In this document: positions 8,397-16,957 of the stretch, in pieces | Layout: each line of letters opens with the position of its first letter | How positions within the stretch are numbered: position 1 is the first letter of the stretch | Assembly (NCBI RefSeq): GCF_017488845.2 | Contig: NZ_CP083370.1 | Coordinates: 186,001 to 250,000 of the forward strand | From: Ensifer canadensis | GTDB taxonomy: Bacteria; Pseudomonadota; Alphaproteobacteria; Rhizobiales; Rhizobiaceae | DNA: 64,000 nucleotides | Reading direction: 5' to 3' | The notes under the pieces: generated by a model | What the model saw: the letters and a program-made list of their open reading frames with translations, nothing else | Databases searched by the model: none | What the model was told of the DNA's origin: nothing | Position numbers and translations under genes: made by a program

Positions 8397-8471
8397 CGGG
8401 TCGGACGGACTGTGCGGCTACAACCGGCGTGGGGACGCGGGCTGCAGCCGAAGCTCTTGGGAGGGAGCGAC

Positions 8472-9122
8472 ATGACGCCGGACATGACCATCATCATCGC
8501 AGACGACCACCCGCTCTTTCGCGGCGCCATGCGGCAGGCATTGAGCGGCATGGCCGGCGCGCCTGCCATCGTCGAAGCCGGCGACTTCGCTGCCGCGCGC
8601 AAGGCCGCCGCCGATTGTCCCGACGCAGACCTGATGCTGCTCGACCTCACCATGCCCGGCGTCAGCGGCCTGTCGGGCCTGATCGCCCTTCGCGCCGAAT
8701 TTCCAAGCCTGCCGGTCATGGTGGTTTCCGCACATGACGACCCGGCGACGATCCACCGGGCGCTCGATCTCGGCGCCTCCGGCTTCCTGTCGAAATCGGC
8801 GGGGATCGAGGAAATCCGCGATGGCATCGAGAAAGTCATGGCCGGCGAAGTCTTCGTGCCGGCCGGCTACGAGCAGGGGCAGGAATACGAGCCGGAGGTC
8901 GCCGATCTCCTGCAGCGGCTGCAAACCTTGACGCCGCAGCAATCGCGCGTTCTGAGCATGCTCGGCGAGGGCCTGCTCAACAAACAGATCGCCTATGAGC
9001 TCGGGGTTTCCGAGGCGACCATCAAGGCGCATGTCTCGGCGATCCTGTTGAAGCTCAACGTCGACAGCCGCACGCAGGCCGTCATCCAGCTTTCGAAGAT
9101 CGGTACTGTGGCGGCGGCCTAG
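8472..9122 (+). CDS. LuxR-type (NarL/FixJ) response regulator
   Basis: The 216-residue protein has a receiver domain (residues 5-120: acidic pair D11/D12, phosphoacceptor D58 in LLDLTMPG, lysine in FLSKSA) and a C-terminal LuxR helix-turn-helix (about 148-210: LTPQQSRVLSMLGEGLLNKQIA, split here as LTPQQSRVL and GEGLLNKQIAYELGVSEATI). The start at MTPDM has GGAGGGAG upstream. It is convergent with the large hybrid kinase at 9248, its probable cognate sensor. Receivers of this kind next to symporter-kinases are known from the CbrA- and NahK-like families. Confidence 0.9.
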   Translation: MTPDMTIIIADDHPLFRGAMRQALSGMAGAPAIVEAGDFAAARKAAADCPDADLMLLDLTMPGVSGLSGLIALRAEFPSLPVMVVSAHDDPATIHRALDLGASGFLSKSAGIEEIRDGIEKVMAGEVFVPAGYEQGQEYEPEVADLLQRLQTLTPQQSRVLSMLGEGLLNKQIAYELGVSEATIKAHVSAILLKLNVDSRTQAVIQLSKIGTVAAA

Positions 9123-9247
9123 AGCATCCCGCGCAAAAGTGGGCACCCGGTTTTGCGATCGCGACATGCGACGGAACCAGCGCTTTGAGTTCGAAAAGCG
9201 TTCCTAAAAGAACGCAGCGCGCTTTATGCGCGACACCGCATTAGCGA
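9123..9247. repeat. Rhizobial intergenic repeat between convergent genes
   Basis: The 125 bases between the two convergent regulators consist of AGAGCATCCCGCGCAAAAGTG..., a segment with GCGCTTT...AAAGCG self-complementarity and AACGCAGCGCGC...GCGCGAC. The wording (agcatcccgcgcaaaagtgg...cggttttgcg) recurs in rhizobial intergenic regions. It may end transcripts from both sides. No gene is seen. Confidence 0.45.
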
Positions 9248-12200
9248 CTATTCCGCAGCCGTCTTTGCCGCCGTCGAGAGCTGGGTCAGCCATGCCCGCA
9301 TGGCGGCTGGCCGCACCGGCTTGTTCTGCAGGCCGACGCCGTCGCGCTCCGCCGCGCCGCGCACTTCCGGCGACCGGTCGGCGGTGACGAGCAAAGCCGG
9401 TATGTTGTCGCCGAACAGCGCCCGGATGCGCGCGATCGCCTCGATGCCGGTGCCGTCGTCGAGATGGTAGTCGGCGATGATGGCGTGCGGACGCTCCTGC
9501 GTGGACGTCGACATCTCGGTGCAGGCGTTAAGCGATTCCGCCGTCGTGACGACGCAGCCCCAGCCCGATAGCAGCACCCGCATGCCTTCGATGATGCGCG
9601 GCTCGTTGTCGATGCAGAGCACGCGCAGGCCGTTGAGCGCCTCGCTGGCCTTGGTCGTCGGCACGGGCGGGACGGCGACCCGTTCTCCCGCCGTTGGATC
9701 GAGCGGCACCGTGACCTTGAAACCGGTGCCCTTGCCGGGCTTGGACTGCAGGCTGACGGGATGGTTAAGCACCCGCGAAATCCGGTCGACGATCGAAAGC
9801 CCGAGGCCGAGCCCGGATGCGGTGCGGGCGCCCTCGTCGAGGCGCGCAAACTCCTTGAAGACGGTGCGGAACTTCGATGACGGGATGCCGATGCCGGAAT
9901 CCAGCACTTCGATCGTCGCCATCTTGCCGCGCCGGCGCACGCCGACGAGCACCTTGCCTCGGAGCGTGTATTTGACGGCGTTCGAGACCAGGTTCTGCAC
10001 GACGCGCCGGAGCAGGTTCGGATCCGTGCGCACCACCAGCGACGTCGGCATCACCACCAGCTCGAGGTCTTTCGCCCGTGCCATCGGCGCGAAATCCGTC
10101 TCGACCCGGCGCAAGAGGTCGTTGAGCGGGACCGACTGCAGGCGCGCCTTCATCGCGCCGGTGTCCAAGCGGGATATGTCAAGAACGGCACCAAGAATGG
10201 CTTCTACCGATTCCAGCGAGGAATCGATGTTTTCCACCAGCGTGCTGTTGTCCGATTCCCCGAGGCGTTCGACCAGCGAGGAGGAGTAGAGCCGGGCGGC
10301 GTTGAGCGGCTGCAGGATGTCGTGGCCGGCGGCGGCAAAGAAGCGCGTCTTGCCGATATTGGCCTCTTCGGCGGCGGCGCGAGCCTCGGCGAGTTCGTGG
10401 TTCACCCGGGTCAGTTCGCCGGTGCGCTCGGCCACCCGAAGCTCGAGCGTCTCGTTTGCCTGCTTCAGCGCCATGTCGGCGGCGACCCGCTGGGTGATGT
10501 CGGTGTAGGTCGTGACGATACCCTTGTCGGGCATTGCGTTGGTGCGCACTTCAATGATCTGCTGGCCGTTTCCAAGCTCCATCAGGAATGGCTTGTCGAG
10601 CGTCAGGAAGTTGGCGATCAGCCGCTTCTCGTCCTCCTTGCGGATATCGCCCCGCTTGGTGAGGATCGCGACGATGTCGGCAAGCGGGAAACCCACCTGG
10701 CCGGCGGCTTCCGGCAGGTCGAGCAGCTGGCGGAAACGCCGGTTCCAGATGATCAAGTTGTTGGCGTTGTCGAAGACGGCGATGCCCTGGTCCATCTGCG
10801 AAAGCGCGGTCTGCAGCATGTCCTGATTGTACTGCAGCGCTTCGCTTGCCTGGTCCAGCAGCCAGGCCGTATCCGACGAGGTGTCGTCGACCCGTTGCAA
10901 CACCAGCGAAAACACGAGGCGGGCCGAGGACGAGCCGATGGCGCTGCCGAGCAGCTGCTCGGAAAAATGCACCAGCGCCATGTCGGCGGGCGCATTGTCG
11001 TCGAGCCAGCGGCCGGACTGGCGCTCATAGGTATGGAACGAACGCTGCATGCGCTCGTCGCCCATATAGCGGGCGATCGTCGCCTTGAGGTCGCGGACGG
11101 TGATCTTGGTCTTTCGGCCGCGAAACGCCCTCTCGCTGCGCGAGCGCCGGGTGATGAAGACCCCCGCCTGAAAACGTTCGAGCGGCTTGGGTGCCCGGGT
11201 CAGCGAGGCGAGCACGTACATGGTCAGATTGACGAGCAGGCTGAGCGCGGTGGCGTTGACCAGAGGATCGGCGTCAGTGCCGGAAAAGACCTCGGTGAGG
11301 GGTAGCAGGAAACTGAGGACCGTCGTTGCGACATGCGAATTATCCGGTCCGCCGAGGCTCGGCAGGAACAGGAGATAGGCCCAGACGAAGAAGCCCGAGA
11401 CCATGCCGCAGATGGCGCCGCGGGCATTGGCCTGACGCCAGACCAGGCCGCCGAGCAGAGAAGGTGCCATCTGCGAAATGGCAACGAAGGAGAGAAGCCC
11501 GAGCGAGGCGAGGCCGGCGCTGATATCGGCCGAACGGTAATAGGCATAGCCGAGCAAAAGCACGACGAAGATCGCCGTGCGGCGAATATTGAGCAGTGTG
11601 CCCGCGAGATTTTCCTGCAGCCCGCCGCGCTGGCCGAGATTGCGGCGCAGGAAGACTGGCATGACGATGTCGTTGGAAATCATGATCGACAGCGCCACGG
11701 AGGCAACGATGACCATGGCCGTCGCTGCCGAAAAACCGCCGATGAAGGTAATCAGCGTCAATAGCGGCAGGCCGTTGGCGAGCGGCAGCGTCAGCAGGTA
11801 GAGGTCGGCGTCGCCGGATCCCGAGAAGGTCAGGATGCCGGCAATGGCGATCGGCAGAACGAAAAGGTTGATGGCGACGAGGTAGAGCGGAAAGAGAATG
11901 CCGGCGGTGCGCAACTCGCCTTCGGTGCGGTTCTCGACGACAGTGACATGAAACTGCCGCGGCAGCATGATGATCGCAAAGGCCGAGGTGACGATCAGCA
12001 GGATCCAGCGCGCGATCGGCGTTTCGTAGGAGAGCGCCTTTTCGACCGCCGGGCTTTGCTGGGCGAGGGTCCACAGATGCGTCGGCCCGTCGAAAATCAC
12101 GAATACGATGTAGAGGCCGGCGGTGATCAGCGCCACCAGCTTGACCACCGATTCCATCGCGATCGCGAGGATCAGGCCGTCCTGGTGTTCGGTTGCATCC

Positions 12201-12751
12201 GTATGGCGGGTGCCGAAGACGATGGCGAAGCAGGCGAGGAACAGGGTGACGAGGAGCGGCAGGTCGATGAAGCTTTGCCCGGCGCCGATGCCATAGTCGC
12301 TGGTGTTGATCATCGCCGCGACCGAGCTCGAGATCGCCTTCAGCTGCAGCGCAATATAGGGCACGGCGCCCACCAGCGAAATCAGCGCAACGATCGCCGC
12401 CACCGCCGGGTTCTTGCCATGGCGGGCGGCGATGAAGTCGGCGACCGATGTCAGCTTCTCGGTCTTGGCAAGCCGGATGATCTTGCGGATCAGCGGCATG
12501 CCAAGCGTGAACATCAGGATCGGGCCGATATAGATGCCGGTGAACTCGAGGCCACGCTCGGCCGCAAGGCCGATGCCGCCGAAATAGGTCCAGGACGTGC
12601 AATAGATCGCAAGGCTCAGCGCATAGACCAGCGGCCTGCCGTTGACCGCAGTGCTTTTTTTCCTGGCCCGCCGGTCGCCGTAGCTTGCGACTGCGAAAAG
12701 CAGCAGCAGATAGGCGAAGGCCGAGGCGAAGATGACCGAACCCGAGAGCAT
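9248..12751 (-). CDS. Hybrid sensor histidine kinase with N-terminal Na+/solute symporter domain
   Basis: The 1167-residue inner membrane protein joins a sodium:solute symporter-like module (residues about 1-500, roughly thirteen membrane segments, GGIGLAAERGLEFTG), a linker, PAS domains (about 645-770, FDNANNLIIWNRRFRQLLDLP), a HisKA domain with H810 in FFAAAGHDILQPLN, a HATPase (NLVSNAVKYT, DSGIGIP, GLGLGLSIV) and a C-terminal receiver (D1094 in IIADYHLDDG, K1144). The layout matches CbrA/NahK-like symporter kinases, which couple sensing or transport of a solute to signalling. The probable partner is the convergent LuxR regulator. The solute is unknown. Confidence 0.92.
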   Translation of the reverse strand: MLSGSVIFASAFAYLLLLFAVASYGDRRARKKSTAVNGRPLVYALSLAIYCTSWTYFGGIGLAAERGLEFTGIYIGPILMFTLGMPLIRKIIRLAKTEKLTSVADFIAARHGKNPAVAAIVALISLVGAVPYIALQLKAISSSVAAMINTSDYGIGAGQSFIDLPLLVTLFLACFAIVFGTRHTDATEHQDGLILAIAMESVVKLVALITAGLYIVFVIFDGPTHLWTLAQQSPAVEKALSYETPIARWILLIVTSAFAIIMLPRQFHVTVVENRTEGELRTAGILFPLYLVAINLFVLPIAIAGILTFSGSGDADLYLLTLPLANGLPLLTLITFIGGFSAATAMVIVASVALSIMISNDIVMPVFLRRNLGQRGGLQENLAGTLLNIRRTAIFVVLLLGYAYYRSADISAGLASLGLLSFVAISQMAPSLLGGLVWRQANARGAICGMVSGFFVWAYLLFLPSLGGPDNSHVATTVLSFLLPLTEVFSGTDADPLVNATALSLLVNLTMYVLASLTRAPKPLERFQAGVFITRRSRSERAFRGRKTKITVRDLKATIARYMGDERMQRSFHTYERQSGRWLDDNAPADMALVHFSEQLLGSAIGSSSARLVFSLVLQRVDDTSSDTAWLLDQASEALQYNQDMLQTALSQMDQGIAVFDNANNLIIWNRRFRQLLDLPEAAGQVGFPLADIVAILTKRGDIRKEDEKRLIANFLTLDKPFLMELGNGQQIIEVRTNAMPDKGIVTTYTDITQRVAADMALKQANETLELRVAERTGELTRVNHELAEARAAAEEANIGKTRFFAAAGHDILQPLNAARLYSSSLVERLGESDNSTLVENIDSSLESVEAILGAVLDISRLDTGAMKARLQSVPLNDLLRRVETDFAPMARAKDLELVVMPTSLVVRTDPNLLRRVVQNLVSNAVKYTLRGKVLVGVRRRGKMATIEVLDSGIGIPSSKFRTVFKEFARLDEGARTASGLGLGLSIVDRISRVLNHPVSLQSKPGKGTGFKVTVPLDPTAGERVAVPPVPTTKASEALNGLRVLCIDNEPRIIEGMRVLLSGWGCVVTTAESLNACTEMSTSTQERPHAIIADYHLDDGTGIEAIARIRALFGDNIPALLVTADRSPEVRGAAERDGVGLQNKPVRPAAMRAWLTQLSTAAKTAAE

Positions 12752-13022
12752 GCCTCATTCCTCCGGGGGCAAGCATAGGCCAACTGCAAGAGGTTGAGAA
12801 TTGCCTCGGCATCAGTCTTAAGTTCAAGGCGGCGTTGAAGAAAGCGCGCGGCCCGCCGGTGTCGTCAGCGGGCGATCGCAATCGGGCAACTCGCTTGCAT
12901 ACGATTTGATCAAAGGCAAAGAATGGTTTCCCCCCTGCCCGCTTTGGTTTAGTTTCCGTAAACGGTTGCAGCGCGGGACAGCGCCAGCGGTCGCTTTCAA
13001 CGGGGATAATACGGAGAGACGT

Positions 13023-13451
13023 ATGCTGAATGAGTTCAAAGAGTTTGTTGCCCGCGGGAACGTGATGGATCTCGCGGTGGGTGTGATCATCGGCGCCGCT
13101 TTCAGCAAGATCGTCACGTCGATCGTCGAAGACCTGGTGATGCCCGTTGTCGGTGCGCTCACCGGTGGCGGTTTCGACTTCTCCAACTACTTCCTGCCGC
13201 TCTCGGCCAACGTGACGGCGACGTCTCTTGCCGCTGCCCGTGAACAGGGCGCCGTCTTCGCCTATGGCAACTTCATCACTGTCCTCATCAACTTTCTGAT
13301 CCTCGCTTGGATCATCTTCCTGATGATCAAAGCGGTAAACCGCGTGCGTGCATCGGTCGAAAAGCAGAAGGAATCCGAGCCGGCCGCTCCGCCGCCGGAA
13401 GATGTCCGGCTGCTTTCGGAAATCCGCGATCTCTTGAAGCAGCGCGCCTGA
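13023..13451 (+). CDS. mscL: Large-conductance mechanosensitive channel
   Basis: The 142-residue protein is full length for MscL. The first helix and TM1 read [20 protein letters not shown], followed by [16 protein letters not shown] periplasmic loop (FSNYFLPL) leads to TM2 ([20 protein letters not shown]) and a C-terminal amphipathic bundle ([11 protein letters not shown]). It opens under hypoosmotic shock to release solutes. The start is MLNEFKEF; the longer upstream frame is not conserved-looking. It is a single gene, divergent from the hybrid kinase across a 271-base gap in which no other feature is evident. Confidence 0.96.
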   Translation: MLNEFKEFVARGNVMDLAVGVIIGAAFSKIVTSIVEDLVMPVVGALTGGGFDFSNYFLPLSANVTATSLAAAREQGAVFAYGNFITVLINFLILAWIIFLMIKAVNRVRASVEKQKESEPAAPPPEDVRLLSEIRDLLKQRA

Positions 13452-13537
13452 GTTTCCTCTTCCCGCGGGCTCCGGCGTCGTCGACCGAAGCCCGCGAAAC
13501 ATCATAGAAATCAATAAACCGGTCAGATAAAGTCGCG

Positions 13538-13692
13538 TGATCGCCGCTGCGAAAGCGGCTAGAAGCGACGGGCGATCCGGAGCGGGATCAGGAAAAGTGT
13601 GGGCGGTTTTCCGCCCGCATCCCGCTCTAACTCATGAAAATCGATCACGTTTTTGATTTGGGTCGAGCCAACCCGACCAAATCAAAAACGTG
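13538..13692. repeat. Rhizobial intergenic repeat with two hairpins
   Basis: The first part (about 13575-13630) is GAGCGGGATCAGGAAAAGTG...GGCGGTTTTCCGCC...GCATCCCGCTC, an imperfect dyad. The second (about 13643-13694) has 19-base perfect arms, GATCACGTTTTTGATTTGG and its complement, around a short loop. Both motifs recur between genes in rhizobial genomes. The second hairpin ends about 14 bases before the aminotransferase ATG, so it forms part of that gene's leader. Confidence 0.6.
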
Positions 13693-13708
13693 ATCCAGGA
13701 GCCCGTCG

Positions 13709-14875
13709 ATGACCATCATCACCACCCTCAGTCCCCGTGCACTCTCGGCGCCGGAAAGCGGCATCGTCGAGGTCGTGAACTATGCCCGTGGGCGCGACGG
13801 TCTGATCCCGCTCTGGGTCGGCGAAGGCGATCTTTCGACCCCGACCTTCATTTCCGAGGCCGCCAGCGAAGCGTTGCTCGCCGGAGAAACCTTCTACACC
13901 TGGCAGCGCGGCATCCCGCCACTGCGCGAAGCGCTGTCGCGCTATTACCAGCGCCGGTTCCAGAAGACCCTGTCACCGGAGCATTTCTATGTCACCGGCT
14001 CCGGCATGCAGGCAATCAAGCTTTCGATCGAGGCGATCACCTCGCCGGGCGACGAGATGGTGCTTTTGACCCCGGCTTGGCCGAATTTTGCCGCGGCTGC
14101 CGAGCTGTCGGGCGTCAAGCCCGTCTCCGTTGAGCTCCGCTTCGAAAACGGCACGTGGCAGCTCGATCACGAGCGGCTCGAAGCGGCAATCGGTCCGAAG
14201 ACCAAGGCTCTCTTCATCAACACGCCGTCCAACCCGACCGGCTGGACCGCCAGCCATGACGATCTTCGCGCCATTCTGGCGCTGGCGCGCAAGCACGGCC
14301 TCTGGATCGTCGCCGACGAGATCTATGCGCTTTATCACTACGCAGGCGGCCGGGCGCCTTCTTTCCTTGATGTGATGGACGACGACGAGCGCATCATCTT
14401 CGTCAACTCCTTCTCCAAGAACTGGTCGATGACCGGTTGGCGCGTCGGCTGGATCGTCGCCCCGCCGGCAATCGGCCAGGTGCTTGAAAACCTGGTGCAA
14501 TATGCAACCTCAGGCGTGGCGCAGTTCATGCAGCGCGGCGCCGTCGTGGCGTTGGAAGAGGGCGATGCTTTCGTCGACGCCAACATTGCCAAGGCCGCAC
14601 AGAGCCGTGACCTCTTGTGCGACGCGCTGATCGCCACCAATCGGGTCGAAACGCTGAAGCCGGACGGTGCGATCTATACGTTCCTCAAGATCGACGGCGT
14701 CACGGATTCGCGCGCTGCGGCGATCGACATCGTCGACAAGACAGGCGTTGGCCTTGCGCCGGGAACCGCATTCGGCGATGGCGGCTCCTTGTTCATGCGC
14801 GCCTGCTTCCTGCGTGATCCGGCGCAGGTCGCGGAAGCGGCACACCGCCTGCAAAATTACATTCTCGGTCGGTAA
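13709..14875 (+). CDS. PLP-dependent aminotransferase, class I/II
   Basis: The 388-residue protein has the fold type I aminotransferase pattern: GEGDLSTP near residue 39, FYTWQRGIPPLREAL, N175 in NTPSNPTGW, D203 in VADEIYALYHY, and the PLP lysine K237 in NSFSKNWSMTGWRVGW. It resembles AspC/AatA-type enzymes acting on aspartate, aromatic or related amino acids; the substrate is not fixed by the sequence. It has an AGGAG ribosome binding site and appears to be a single-gene unit. Confidence 0.88.
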   Translation: MTIITTLSPRALSAPESGIVEVVNYARGRDGLIPLWVGEGDLSTPTFISEAASEALLAGETFYTWQRGIPPLREALSRYYQRRFQKTLSPEHFYVTGSGMQAIKLSIEAITSPGDEMVLLTPAWPNFAAAAELSGVKPVSVELRFENGTWQLDHERLEAAIGPKTKALFINTPSNPTGWTASHDDLRAILALARKHGLWIVADEIYALYHYAGGRAPSFLDVMDDDERIIFVNSFSKNWSMTGWRVGWIVAPPAIGQVLENLVQYATSGVAQFMQRGAVVALEEGDAFVDANIAKAAQSRDLLCDALIATNRVETLKPDGAIYTFLKIDGVTDSRAAAIDIVDKTGVGLAPGTAFGDGGSLFMRACFLRDPAQVAEAAHRLQNYILGR

Positions 14876-14907
14876 CGGTCGCCATCGCTTAGGTCGGCGT
14901 GCGCTCC

Positions 14908-15010
14908 TGCATAATTCCTTAAATCAGGATAGATTTAAGGCAAAAATTATGCAGCAAGTTTAGAATGTTACAGCGTCCTTAGCGCGTCAGATTTGACGCG
15001 CGGCGCTGTA
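14908..15010. repeat. Rhizobial two-hairpin intergenic repeat, complete copy
   Basis: The first hairpin is TGCATAATTCCTTAAATC with a matching GATTTAAGG...AATTATGCA (14908-14953). The second is ACAGCG...GCGCGTCAGATTTGACGCGC...CGCTGT (about 14970-15009). A partial copy lacking the first hairpin lies at 48770-48830 in the same orientation. It lies in the 286-base gap between the aminotransferase and galE; nothing else is evident there. Confidence 0.65.
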
Positions 15011-15161
15011 AGTGCCCCGCCGACCTTTCGGCGTGACTATTTCTTAACTCTACACCAAGGAATTGTGGTCCCGCGGCCGCGCAGACGTGCGGCCCTTACC
15101 TATTCCGAAAGCATCTGTGGGTTTTGCTGTCTCCTATGTTCCAGGGAACGGGAAGCAGTAA

Positions 15162-16184
15162 ATGGCTGTGTTGGTAACGGGCGGTGCCGGCTATATCGGC
15201 AGCCACATGACGTGGGCGTTGCTCGACGCCCACGAGGATGTGGTCGTGCTCGATCGACTGTCGACCGGTTTCCGCTGGGCCGTGCCATCAGAGGCGCGTT
15301 TCTACCGTGGCGATGTCGGCGACAAGGTATTGCTGGCACGCATCTTCGACGAGAACAGCATCGATGCGGTCGTGCATTTCGCCGGTTCGGCGATCGTTCC
15401 TGAATCGGTTGCCAACCCGCTTGCCTATTACGAAAACAACACCGGCAACACGCGTACGCTGATAGAGGCCGGCGTGAAAGCGGGGATCGGCGGTTTCGTT
15501 TTCTCGTCGACGGCGGCCGTCTATGGCAGCCAGGACGGCGCGGAACCCGTGCGCGAGACGACAGCCCTCCACCCCGAAAGCCCCTATGGGCTATCGAAGC
15601 TGATGGCCGAATTGATCCTGCGGGATGCCGCTGCAGCCCACGATTTCAGCTATGTGGCGCTGCGCTATTTCAACGTCGCCGGCGCCGATCCCCTGGGTAG
15701 GACAGGTCAGTCGACGACCGGCGCAACCCATCTGATCAAGGTCGCCTGTGAAGCCGCGCTCGGCAAGCGGCCGAAGGTCGATATCTACGGCACGGATTAT
15801 TCCACGCCCGACGGCACCGGCATCCGCGATTACATCCACGTGGCCGACCTCGTCGAAGCCCACATGCGTGCGCTTGCCTATCTCAGGGCCGGTGGCGAGC
15901 CGTTGATCAGCAATTGCGGCTACGGCGAGGGTTTTTCGGTGTTGCAGGTCATCGACACCATCAGGCGCATCTCTGGCCGTGACATTGCGGTTAAGCATGG
16001 GCCGCGGCGACCGGGCGATATCGCTCGCATCGTTGCCGATCCCGCGCTCGCACGGCTGAAGCTTGGATGGGTGCCGGCCCATGCAAGTCTTGACCAGATC
16101 GTAGAGAGCGCCTTCGCCTGGGAAGAGCATCTTTCACGCAAGAACAGCTACGACCTGCCACGCCCGCAGATGCGATTGGTCTGA
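15162..16184 (+). CDS. galE: UDP-glucose 4-epimerase
   Basis: The 340-residue extended short-chain dehydrogenase has the NAD motif GGAGYIGSH at residues 7-15, the catalytic serine in FSSTAAVYG (near 114), and the YxxxK pair in PYGLSKLMAE (near 140). It also has GTGIRDYIHV and RPGDIARIVADP, which mark UDP-hexose 4-epimerases. It interconverts UDP-glucose and UDP-galactose for surface polysaccharides. The S. meliloti equivalents are called ExoB or GalE; which one this is cannot be settled here, and the gene lies apart from the rkp cluster. Confidence 0.9.
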   Translation: MAVLVTGGAGYIGSHMTWALLDAHEDVVVLDRLSTGFRWAVPSEARFYRGDVGDKVLLARIFDENSIDAVVHFAGSAIVPESVANPLAYYENNTGNTRTLIEAGVKAGIGGFVFSSTAAVYGSQDGAEPVRETTALHPESPYGLSKLMAELILRDAAAAHDFSYVALRYFNVAGADPLGRTGQSTTGATHLIKVACEAALGKRPKVDIYGTDYSTPDGTGIRDYIHVADLVEAHMRALAYLRAGGEPLISNCGYGEGFSVLQVIDTIRRISGRDIAVKHGPRRPGDIARIVADPALARLKLGWVPAHASLDQIVESAFAWEEHLSRKNSYDLPRPQMRLV

Positions 16185-16193
16185 GGCCCTCGA

Positions 16194-16511
16194 TCAGGGC
16201 GTTTGATCGTCGCTCGTTTCGCCCAGTATCTTTTGTTCATGCGCGATCGCGTGGTTGATCAGCCGTGCCCAGATCTCCTCGTAGAAATCCGGGTCCAGGT
16301 TCTGGCTCTCGGCATTCTTGCGGGCATTCTCGCGCACTTCCATGACCCGCGCCGGGATATCGGCCTTCAGCTTCAGCGGCCGCTTGATCTCTGCGGCGCG
16401 GTCGATATAGCCCCAGCGCTCGGCGAAAAGCGCCATCAGCGCCTGATCGAGCCGATCGATCTCGGCGCGCACATCGGCCATATCAGTGCATTCGGCTGGG
16501 GTCTTTTGCAT
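16194..16511 (-). CDS. Chorismate mutase, AroQ type
   Basis: The 105-residue all-helical protein matches monofunctional AroQ domains: VRAEIDRLDQALMALFAERWGYI at the start of helix 1, an arginine-lysine rich turn (RAAEIKRPLKLKADIPARVMEV, with the RxxEI pattern), and IWARLINHAIAHEQ at the C-terminus. It converts chorismate to prephenate for phenylalanine and tyrosine. It is convergent with galE, with only 9 bases between the stops. Confidence 0.9.
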   Translation of the reverse strand: MQKTPAECTDMADVRAEIDRLDQALMALFAERWGYIDRAAEIKRPLKLKADIPARVMEVRENARKNAESQNLDPDFYEEIWARLINHAIAHEQKILGETSDDQTP

Positions 16512-16613
16512 CTGTCTCGTCCGGTTGCGGCAGGGATGCCTTGCGCCCGCAGGGGCACGCGGCGCTCTTGCGGCGCACTGCTAACAAACGGCGGGGGATC
16601 TGAGAAGAGGCAA

Positions 16614-16773
16614 CAGGGTCGCACGGTCCCAGTGTCAGCGGAACGGTGATCACGAGGTGACACCGGGACCGTAATCACCAGGTGCCACCGGGTTGGTGGT
16701 CACCTCAGCAGGCGATCGCTTGGCGAGGGAGGAGGGTGCGGTCCTGTCTCCGTCCGCGGCGATCGCCTGCTGA
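16614..16773. repeat. Nested inverted and direct repeats, possible IS remnant
   Basis: One inverted repeat pairs 16623-16637 (ACGGTCCCAGTGTCA) with 16658-16672 (one mismatch). A second pairs 16705-16719 (TCAGCAGGCGATCGC) perfectly with 16759-16773. Between them a roughly 22-base unit of the form TGATCACGAGGTGACACCGG is repeated with changes. Multiple short end repeats containing gtGATCAC are typical of IS21-family ends, so this could be a leftover terminus; no transposase gene is present. It lies in the 329-base gap between chorismate mutase and the DUF2474 gene. Confidence 0.5.
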
Positions 16774-16840
16774 CGTGTTGGGAAAAGCTAACCCGCCAAG
16801 CTTGAGCGAGGCTTTATGCCCTGTCACCGAACCATCATGA

Positions 16841-16957
16841 TCAGGTGCCGATCATCAGCTTGATTATCAGGCCGACGACGGTGACGGTCACCACGCCCGC
16901 ACACCAGAGGCCGACAAACCACAGAAGCTTGCGACCGGTTCCCGTTTCGCTTTTCAA
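16841..16957 (-). CDS. DUF2474 small membrane protein of the cytochrome bd operon
   Basis: A 38-residue frame starts at TTG (16957), which overlaps the cydB stop codon (CAT TGA read as TTG A), and ends TGA at 16841. It encodes a basic N-terminus (KSETGTGRK), one membrane helix (LLWFVGLWCAGVVTVTVVGL) and a short tail. Size, position after cydB and the RKLLWFVGLW motif fit DUF2474, the small subunit-like protein found in many cyanide-insensitive bd oxidase operons. By analogy with CydX it may stabilise the oxidase, which is inference. Confidence 0.75.
   Translation of the reverse strand: MKSETGTGRKLLWFVGLWCAGVVTVTVVGLIIKLMIGT

Noticed and set aside
11340..13514. 724-residue minus-strand frame overlapping the hybrid kinase
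   Set aside because: It is out of phase with the kinase, which has full symporter, PAS and kinase motifs; the shadow product is low-complexity and crosses mscL.
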